Shown here in pieces: positions 58,394 to 64,000 of a DNA stretch of 64,000 nt; position 1 is the first letter of the stretch, and every line of letters begins with the position of its first letter. The translations under genes and the position numbers were made by a program. The notes under the pieces were generated by a model that did no database searches, was not told the origin of the DNA, and worked only from the letters and a program-made list of their open reading frames with translations. Source of the stretch: Rhizobium sp. BK196 (GTDB taxonomy: Bacteria > Pseudomonadota > Alphaproteobacteria > Rhizobiales > Rhizobiaceae); contig NZ_JACHZB010000007.1 of the NCBI RefSeq assembly GCF_014193255.1, positions 248,001 to 312,000 on the forward strand. Reading direction: 5' to 3'.

Positions 58394-61000
58394 ATGTCGG
58401 GTAACGACAAGTTGGAAGTTACTTCAGAGCCGGAAGAGGGCTCTTCCTTTGGCGCACTTTTCCGGCGCTACCGCACACCGCTGACGGCTCTCGCCACGCT
58501 CCTCATTTTCTGCCTCGTCGGCTATGCGATCATGCAGCTGACGGATGAGGTGCGCTATGACGATGTGGTCGAGGCACTGGCCGAAACGCGGCCGAGTTCG
58601 ATCCTGATCGCACTGTTCTTTACGGCGCTGAGCTTCCTGGCGCTCGTCTTCTATGATCTCAACGCCATCGACTATATCGGCAGGCGTCTGCCCTTCCCGC
58701 ATGTCGCGCTGACGGCCTTCAGCGCCTATGCTGTCGGCAATACCGCCGGTTTCGGCGCTCTCTCCGGTGGTGCGATCCGTTACCGTGCCTATACGCGGCT
58801 TGGAATTGCGCCCGAAGATATCGGCCGTATCATCGCTTTCGTGACACTTTCCTTTGGCCTCGGGCTGGCTGCCGTCGCAGCAATTGCGCTCCTCGTCATT
58901 GCCGATGAGATCGCCCCGCTGATCAGCGTCAGCAGCCTATGGCTTCGCATCATCGCGGCAGCGATCCTGGCAATCCTCGGCTCTCTCATGGTCATCGGCC
59001 GCGAAGGCCGGGTGATCGAAATCGGGTCGATCGCGCTCCGCCTGCCGGATTCGCGTACGTGGTCGCGCCAGTTCCTGGTGACCGCATTCGATATCGCGGC
59101 TTCCGCCTCGGTGCTCTATGTGCTCCTGCCGCAGACGGCGATCGGCTGGCCGGTGTTTCTGGCAGTTTATGCGATTGCCGTCGGCCTTGGCGTGCTGAGC
59201 CATGTGCCGGCGGGCCTCGGCGTTTTCGAGACCGTCATCATCGCTTCGCTCGGCAGCGCGGTGAATATCGATGCCGTCCTCGGCTCACTGGTTCTTTATC
59301 GTCTGATCTATCACGTCTTGCCGCTGCTGATCGCCATCCTTGCGGTTTCGGTGACGGAGCTTCGCCGCTTCGTGGATCATCCGGCCGCCTCCAGCGTGCG
59401 GCGCATCGGCGGACGGCTGATGCCGCAGCTGCTTTCGGCGCTGGCGCTGCTTCTCGGCGTCATGCTAATTTTTTCGAGCGTGACGCCGACGCCTGACCAG
59501 AATCTTGAATTCCTCTCCAACTATCTGCCGCTGCCGATCGTGGAAGGTGCCCACTTCCTCTCCAGCCTTCTTGGCCTTGCACTGGTCGTTGCGGCGCGGG
59601 GCCTTGGCCAGAGGCTCGATGGCGCCTGGTGGGTGGCGGTGTTTTCGGCGGTTGCTGCCTTGACGCTCTCGTTGCTGAAGGCGATCGCCCTTGTCGAAGC
59701 GGCTTTCCTCGCCTTTCTCGTTTTCGGCCTATTCGTCAGCCGTCGGCTTTTTACTCGCCATGCTTCGCTTCTCAACCAGGCGATGACGGCTTCCTGGCTG
59801 ATGGCGATCGCTGTGATTATCGGAGGCGCGGTCGTCATCCTGCTCTTCGTCTATCGTGACGTCGAATACAGCAACGAGCTCTGGTGGCAGTTCGAATTTG
59901 CCGCAGAAGCGCCGCGCGGCCTGCGTGCCGTGCTCGGCATCTCCATCATTTCCTCAGCCATTGCCATTTTCAGCCTGTTGCGGCCGGCGACTTTCAAACC
60001 GGAACCGGCAGATGAAGAGGCGGTGCGCCGTGCCGTGGAAATCGTCGAGAAACAGGATAGCGCAGACGCCAATCTGGTGCGCATGGGGGATAAGTCCATC
60101 ATGTTTTCGGAAAAGGGCGACGCCTTCATCATGTATGGCCGGCAGGGCCGTTCGTGGATAGCGTTGTTTGATCCGATCGGCGATCGTCATGCTGTGCCGG
60201 AACTGGTCTGGCGCTTCGTGGAAGCGGCGCGCGCTGCAGGCTGCCGCGCTGTATTCTATCAGATCTCGCCGGCGCTGCTTTCGCATTGCGCCGACGCCGG
60301 ACTGCGCGCCTTCAAGCTCGGCGAACTGGCAGTGACCGACCTGCGCACCTTCGAGATGAAGGGCGGCAAATGGGCGAACTTGCGCCAGACCGCAAGCCGC
60401 GCCCAGCGCGACGGTTTGGAATTCAGCGTTGTCGAACCAGTCGATATTCCCGGGATCATCGACGATCTCTCGGCCGTTTCCAACGCTTGGCTCGAGCATC
60501 ACAATGCCAAGGAGAAGGGCTTCTCGCTCGGCGCCTTCGATCCGGATTATGTAAAGTCGCAACCGGTCGGCATTCTCAAGAAGGACGGCCGGATCGTTGC
60601 CTTTGCCAATATCCTTGTCACCGCGGCGAAAGAGGAAGGGACGATCGACCTGATGCGCTTCTCGCCTGATGCGCCCAAGGGATCTATGGACTTCCTGTTC
60701 GTGCAGATCATGGAACATCTGCGCGCCCAAGGTTTTACGCATTTCAACCTCGGCATGGCGCCCCTCTCCGGCATGTCGAAACGCGAGGTGGCGCCCGTTT
60801 GGGACCGTATCGGCGGTACCGTCTTCGAACACGGCGAGCGCTTCTACAACTTCAAAGGGCTTCGCGCCTTCAAATCCAAGTTTCATCCGCACTGGCAACC
60901 GCGCTATCTTGCGGTTTCAGGAGGGGGCAATCCGATGATCGCATTGATGGATGCGACATTTCTGATCGGGGGCGGATTGAAAGGGGTAGTGAGAAAATGA
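58394..61000 (+). CDS. lpiA: lysyl-phosphatidylglycerol synthase/flippase (MprF family, LpiA)
   Basis: 868 residues. The first 520 residues hold about 14 membrane spans (flippase part; for example GNTAGFGALSGGAIRYRAYTR), and the rest is the cytoplasmic DUF2156 synthase with MFSEKGDAFIMYGRQGRSWI, GCRAVFYQISPALL and DLMRFSPDAPKGSMDFLFV. The enzyme transfers Lys from Lys-tRNA to phosphatidylglycerol and flips the product, giving resistance to cationic peptides and, in Rhizobium tropici LpiA, tolerance of low pH. It overlaps the next gene by ATGA. That pairing supports the symbol. Confidence 0.93.
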   Translation: MSGNDKLEVTSEPEEGSSFGALFRRYRTPLTALATLLIFCLVGYAIMQLTDEVRYDDVVEALAETRPSSILIALFFTALSFLALVFYDLNAIDYIGRRLPFPHVALTAFSAYAVGNTAGFGALSGGAIRYRAYTRLGIAPEDIGRIIAFVTLSFGLGLAAVAAIALLVIADEIAPLISVSSLWLRIIAAAILAILGSLMVIGREGRVIEIGSIALRLPDSRTWSRQFLVTAFDIAASASVLYVLLPQTAIGWPVFLAVYAIAVGLGVLSHVPAGLGVFETVIIASLGSAVNIDAVLGSLVLYRLIYHVLPLLIAILAVSVTELRRFVDHPAASSVRRIGGRLMPQLLSALALLLGVMLIFSSVTPTPDQNLEFLSNYLPLPIVEGAHFLSSLLGLALVVAARGLGQRLDGAWWVAVFSAVAALTLSLLKAIALVEAAFLAFLVFGLFVSRRLFTRHASLLNQAMTASWLMAIAVIIGGAVVILLFVYRDVEYSNELWWQFEFAAEAPRGLRAVLGISIISSAIAIFSLLRPATFKPEPADEEAVRRAVEIVEKQDSADANLVRMGDKSIMFSEKGDAFIMYGRQGRSWIALFDPIGDRHAVPELVWRFVEAARAAGCRAVFYQISPALLSHCADAGLRAFKLGELAVTDLRTFEMKGGKWANLRQTASRAQRDGLEFSVVEPVDIPGIIDDLSAVSNAWLEHHNAKEKGFSLGAFDPDYVKSQPVGILKKDGRIVAFANILVTAAKEEGTIDLMRFSPDAPKGSMDFLFVQIMEHLRAQGFTHFNLGMAPLSGMSKREVAPVWDRIGGTVFEHGERFYNFKGLRAFKSKFHPHWQPRYLAVSGGGNPMIALMDATFLIGGGLKGVVRK

Positions 61001-62379
61001 TGAAAAAATATCTGTTTGCTGCTGTATGCGTCAGCATGCTCGCGGCCGCGCCGTCTTATGCTGCGGATGAAACCACTGAGAGTTTCGAAACTGGCCTTAT
61101 CCCTTCGCCGCACATCTTCCTGCCGCAGGGCGAGGTGAAGGGTGCGGTCTTCCTGATTTCCGATGCAGCGGGCTGGGGAGACAATGAAAAGACCGAGGCA
61201 GATCGTCTGGTTTCGCAGGGTTCCGTCGTCATCGGCGTCGATTTTCCGTCCTATATGGAAGCGCTGAACCGCTATGATGTCAGTCTCAACGATGGCTGCA
61301 TCTACACGGTTTCCGATATTGAATCGCTCAGCCAGCAGGTACAGCGCGCCGCCGGCAACAGCCCCTATCACCTGCCGATCGTTGCCGGCATCGGCGAAGG
61401 CGGCGCGCTGGCGCTTGCCATTGCCGCACAGACACCTGATGCGACGATCGGCCAGACATTTGCCGTCGATCCGCGTGCCGGCATTCCGCTGAGCAAGGAG
61501 CTCTGTACACCGGCCACGAAGAAGGTGGTCGGAGACCGCAGCGTCTATGGGCTCACCGATGGTGCTCTGCCGGATCCTGTTATCGCCACCTTCACGCCCA
61601 AGGCCGACAAGGATGGCCGTGCTCATGTCGAGGATATCAAGAAGACACATGACGCCATCGAAATCCGCGAATCCACGGACGATGCGCAGACTGTGTTTGC
61701 CGATACGCTCGACGATCTGGTGACGGCTTCCGGCGCCTTCGACAATCCGCTCGGTCTGCCGCTTGCCGTTCTCGACGCCACGCCGAATCTCGACACGATG
61801 GCGGTGATCTATTCCGGCGATGGCGGCTGGCGCGATATCGACAAGGAAGTGGGCGGCAAGCTGCAGAAGGAAGGCATCCCTGTCGTCGGCATCGACTCGC
61901 TACGCTATTTCTGGACGGAGCGGAAGCCGCAAGAAACGGCCGACGATCTTTCCCGTATTATCGAATTTTACCGCAAGCAGTGGAAGGTGAAGCACGTCCT
62001 GTTGATCGGTTATTCTTTCGGCGCCGATATAGTGCCCGCCTCCTATCAGCTTTTGAAGCCTGCGGAGAAGGCGGCTGTTGCGCAGATTTCGCTTCTCTCG
62101 CTGTCGCACCAGGTCGATTATGTCATCTCCGTCATGGGCTGGCTCGGTCAGAAAACCGAGGGGGCAGGCGGCGATCCTATCGAGGAGCTCAAGGGTGCCG
62201 ATCCGAAGCTCGTCCAATGCATCTACGGCAAGGATGATGACGATGATGTTGCCTGCCCCGCCGTCAAGGACGTCGGCGGCGAGGTCATCGAACTGCCGGG
62301 CGATCATCACTTCGACGAAAATTACGATCTTCTGACGAAGACGATCGTCGACGGCTTGAAGGCGCGCCTCAAGGGCTAA
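60997..62379 (+). CDS. atvA: AcvB/VirJ-family protein, lysyl-phosphatidylglycerol hydrolase
   Basis: 460 residues from the ATG at 60997 (MMKKYLF; a second ATG is the next codon). A signal peptide (YLFAAVCVSMLAAAPSYA) sends it to the periplasm. The C-terminal half is the VirJ domain: VIYSGDGGWRDIDKEVGG, nucleophile motif LIGYSFGADIVP and a late GDHHFDENY with the His. The N-terminal half is a related degenerate domain (VFLISDAAGWGDNEK). In Agrobacterium, AcvB hydrolyses lysyl-PG; in R. tropici the homologue AtvA is encoded with LpiA and is needed for acid tolerance. The coupling to lpiA supports the same role. Confidence 0.93.
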   Translation: MMKKYLFAAVCVSMLAAAPSYAADETTESFETGLIPSPHIFLPQGEVKGAVFLISDAAGWGDNEKTEADRLVSQGSVVIGVDFPSYMEALNRYDVSLNDGCIYTVSDIESLSQQVQRAAGNSPYHLPIVAGIGEGGALALAIAAQTPDATIGQTFAVDPRAGIPLSKELCTPATKKVVGDRSVYGLTDGALPDPVIATFTPKADKDGRAHVEDIKKTHDAIEIRESTDDAQTVFADTLDDLVTASGAFDNPLGLPLAVLDATPNLDTMAVIYSGDGGWRDIDKEVGGKLQKEGIPVVGIDSLRYFWTERKPQETADDLSRIIEFYRKQWKVKHVLLIGYSFGADIVPASYQLLKPAEKAAVAQISLLSLSHQVDYVISVMGWLGQKTEGAGGDPIEELKGADPKLVQCIYGKDDDDDVACPAVKDVGGEVIELPGDHHFDENYDLLTKTIVDGLKARLKG

Positions 62380-62387
62380 AGAGCGGC

Positions 62388-62480
62388 GCGATCTTTCAGA
62401 TTCGCTTGCCACGCTTTAGGCTCTTGTTTTCGCATGTCGTTACCCCAAAACCGCGGAGCACTTTGCGCGACATGCTCTAA
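62388..62480. repeat. RIME-like mosaic repeat, second type (copy 2)
   Basis: About 93 bp between atvA and the convergent DinB gene. It aligns with 37381-37474 (TCAGATTCGCTT..., CAAAACCGCGG, TTTGCGCGACA). On the minus strand it starts TTAGAGCATGTCGCGC, and the TAG there is the DinB stop codon. Confidence 0.75.
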
Positions 62481-63040
62481 CGCATCAGCATCTGTTCACT
62501 CCAGCCGAGGGCGGCAACCTCGCCGCCTCGGAACCTAGCATCGTCATCGACGATGAATTCGTCGAGTTGCGGCGGGGCGACGCTGCTTCCAGCCAGCATG
62601 GCGTGGACCTGTCCGCGATGGTGCGTCTGATGTTGGAAGAGGTGACTCAGCACATCGTCCACGCGTTCCCGCTGGAGGCGGCCCTCGCGCTGAAGCTCCA
62701 CGGCCGAAGTAAGCTTCTCGGGTGTCAGACCTTCGCAGATTGCAACAAGACGCTGGTCGACCTTCGCCTGCTCTGCGGAGAGCGACGGGATATCGTCAAA
62801 GGGCTCTTCGATGTCGAAAGCGCGAAGGCCGAGCGTGCCGCCTTCCAGCCCGTTGACATAGAACCAGTCGACCGTGAGAATGTGGTTCAGCGTCGATTTG
62901 ATCGATGGGAAAAAACTTGTACGCGTGGCCTCGAATTCACCGGGCTTGAGGGTCGCGCAGGCGGCAAGAAGCCGGTTGTTCGCCAGGGCATTGTTGTAGG
63001 CGAGCTTTCGGAACATGCGACAGGGATCGAAACTCGGCAT
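62477..63040 (-). CDS. DinB-family protein
   Basis: 187 residues, a four-helix bundle. The metal-binding His residues are visible in STLNHILTVDWFY and in HLFQHQTHHRGQVHAML (HxxxH). DinB/BSH proteins bind divalent metal and often act as thiol-dependent transferases; the substrate is unknown. AAAGGAGAG precedes the ATG. The stop codon lies in the flanking repeat. Confidence 0.92.
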   Translation of the reverse strand: MPSFDPCRMFRKLAYNNALANNRLLAACATLKPGEFEATRTSFFPSIKSTLNHILTVDWFYVNGLEGGTLGLRAFDIEEPFDDIPSLSAEQAKVDQRLVAICEGLTPEKLTSAVELQREGRLQRERVDDVLSHLFQHQTHHRGQVHAMLAGSSVAPPQLDEFIVDDDARFRGGEVAALGWSEQMLMR

Positions 63041-63065
63041 CGCCTCTCCTCTTTAATGCATGCAT

Positions 63066-63129
63066 TGTCTCTTTGTTTTCAGGCAATCCTGGACGCAGAA
63101 CGCTTCACGCTTTTGCGGGGTTTACCCTA
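63066..63129. repeat. partial, degenerate RIME-type element
   Basis: About 64 bp resembling the right part of the element at 9667: TTGTTTTCAGGCAATCCTGG, ACGCAGAACGCTTCACGC, TTTTGCGGGG and CCCTAG. It lies upstream of the DinB gene, and its CTAG end supplies the TAG stop of the NUDIX gene. Confidence 0.6.
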
Positions 63130-63654
63130 GTTCTTGTCATCGAGATCGCCGTCTCGCCACACGAGATGACGGGGCGAGGCGGGCAGGTTCTCGATCTCGG
63201 CCGCGATGAAATAGGGCGGAATATCAAGAGTAGTCAGGGCCTGGAATGTTGCAGGCACCCATTTGAATTCCAGATGGTTGTCGCCGTCCTCCACCCGATG
63301 AATGATCTCATGCGTGCGGAACGGAAATTCCTGGGGGATTTCCATGAAATAGTAGAGGCCGAGTTCATGCCAGTCGCGCCCCTCGTAATGGAAGAAGTTC
63401 TCGACGCTCCAGAGCAGGCGGCCGACGGTCACTTCGACGCCGATCTCCTCCATCATCTCCCGCTTCAGCGTTTCCTCAGAGGTTTCGCCGATCTCCGCAC
63501 GGCCGCCGGGAAAAGTCCAGAAAGGTTCGTGAACGGCGCGATGGACAAGCACGTGCCCATCACGAAAGCCGAGCCCGGCAATGCGGTAGTTGAAGCGCTG
63601 GCGGCCTGAATTGAGGCGAACGACAGTTCTCTTGGGCATGATATTATCCGACAT
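63127..63654 (-). CDS. NUDIX hydrolase
   Basis: 175 residues. The Nudix box is complete: GGRAEIGETSEETLKREMMEEIG, read in two pieces as GGRAEIGETSE and ETLKREMMEEIGVEV. The family hydrolyses nucleoside diphosphates linked to other groups; the substrate is not known. The start at 63654 overlaps the upstream phosphoesterase gene by 11 bases; a second ATG at 63639 (MPKRTVV) avoids the overlap and is equally possible. The two genes are probably co-transcribed. Confidence 0.9.
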   Translation of the reverse strand: MSDNIMPKRTVVRLNSGRQRFNYRIAGLGFRDGHVLVHRAVHEPFWTFPGGRAEIGETSEETLKREMMEEIGVEVTVGRLLWSVENFFHYEGRDWHELGLYYFMEIPQEFPFRTHEIIHRVEDGDNHLEFKWVPATFQALTTLDIPPYFIAAEIENLPASPRHLVWRDGDLDDKN

Positions 63655-64000
63655 CGATGACCACTATCTCCGGCGGAACGCCGAAGCGCACGGGCGCGAT
63701 GGAGCAGCCGAGTCCGCTGGAAACGATGATATTTCGGCCGTTCTCTAGGATATGGCCGTAGGCATACCGATCGCCATAGCGTGAGGGCACCATCGGCGAA
63801 TAACCGAGAAGACGGATCTGTCCTCCATGCGTATGGCCGGACAGGGTGAGCGATACACGTTCGGGCACGCGCGGAAAAATATCAGGCTCGTGGGCGAGCA
63901 GGATGACGGGCAGGTCATCGGAAACCTGCGCGAGCGTTCCGTCGAGATCATCGAGACCCTGCATCCGGCTGCGGCCCCATTTCCTGTCCGGCAGGAGCGC
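63644..64000 (-). CDS. metallophosphoesterase, C-terminal part (cut by window edge)
   Basis: The frame enters from the right edge and ends at 63644; 118 residues are seen. Motifs are VILLAHEPDIF and LSGHTHGGQIRLLG, the metal-binding C-terminal blocks of calcineurin-like phosphoesterases of the YaeI/YkuE type, which act on phospholipid or UDP-sugar-like substrates. The N-terminal metal site lies outside the window. Confidence 0.9.
   Translation of the reverse strand, partial: ALLPDRKWGRSRMQGLDDLDGTLAQVSDDLPVILLAHEPDIFPRVPERVSLTLSGHTHGGQIRLLGYSPMVPSRYGDRYAYGHILENGRNIIVSSGLGCSIAPVRFGVPPEIVVIDVG

Overview
The window reads as a chromosomal segment of a fast-growing rhizobium (Rhizobium/Agrobacterium clade). 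The evidence is the lpiA-atvA pair (MprF-type lysyl-phosphatidylglycerol synthase followed by an AcvB/VirJ lipoprotein-type hydrolase, an arrangement known from Rhizobium tropici), the small alphaproteobacterial families DUF465, DUF1192, DUF1465 and DUF4164, a 6S RNA next to zapA, cysteine-free L36 and L31 proteins, and intergenic mosaic repeats of the rhizobial RIME type. I saw no phage, transposase, CRISPR, tRNA or rRNA genes. The species call is an inference.

Layout. 1-9.7 kb: housekeeping and small metabolism: a gamma-glutamyltranspeptidase cut by the left edge, a MmyB-type regulator divergent from an SDR that lacks the YxxxK motif, an alpha/beta hydrolase, a TPR protein, rpmJ, purE-purK, two DUF465 coiled-coil proteins, a TSUP permease with an ArsR regulator, a ThiE-like protein and a Sel1-repeat protein. 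9.8-25.9 kb: a complete chemosensory locus. A soluble receptor-like protein with a degenerate signalling tip faces a 14-kb operon: STAS protein, cheY, cheA, cheW (ATGA-coupled), four tandem transmembrane receptors, a second cheW, cheR, cheB, then a strong terminator. The four receptors differ stepwise in HAMP number (1, 3, 4, 2 by eye), and the second and fourth share 1,053 nt at about 97% identity, which suggests gene conversion.

26-36 kb: an SDR with its TetR regulator, a SuhB-type inositol monophosphatase, a non-flagellar MotA/MotB-like pair, a sigma factor with a YCII partner, DUF1508, an orphan TctC-type binding protein, an MsbA-like ABC exporter and rpmE. 36-50 kb: DUF1465, DUF1192, an MFS carrier, PhzF and a same-strand central-carbon block (tkt, gap, then a GNAT protein, a K+/H+ antiporter, pgk and class I aldolase), followed by DUF4164-zapA-6S RNA.

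50-64 kb: a region with several gene remnants. grpB carries an in-frame TAG, a small XRE regulator is frameshifted, and a 23-codon stub (perhaps of a VOC protein) ends in a perfect 12-bp hairpin. Intact neighbours are a LysR-MFS-aldo/keto reductase group, an ArsR/SRPBCC divergent pair with a clear operator, gnd, a large MscS-type channel, lpiA-atvA, DinB, NUDIX and a metallophosphoesterase cut by the right edge.

The most interesting material is the chemosensory locus: its poly-HAMP receptor set, the STAS component and the divergent pseudo-receptor. All calls are from reading motifs; no database search was run.
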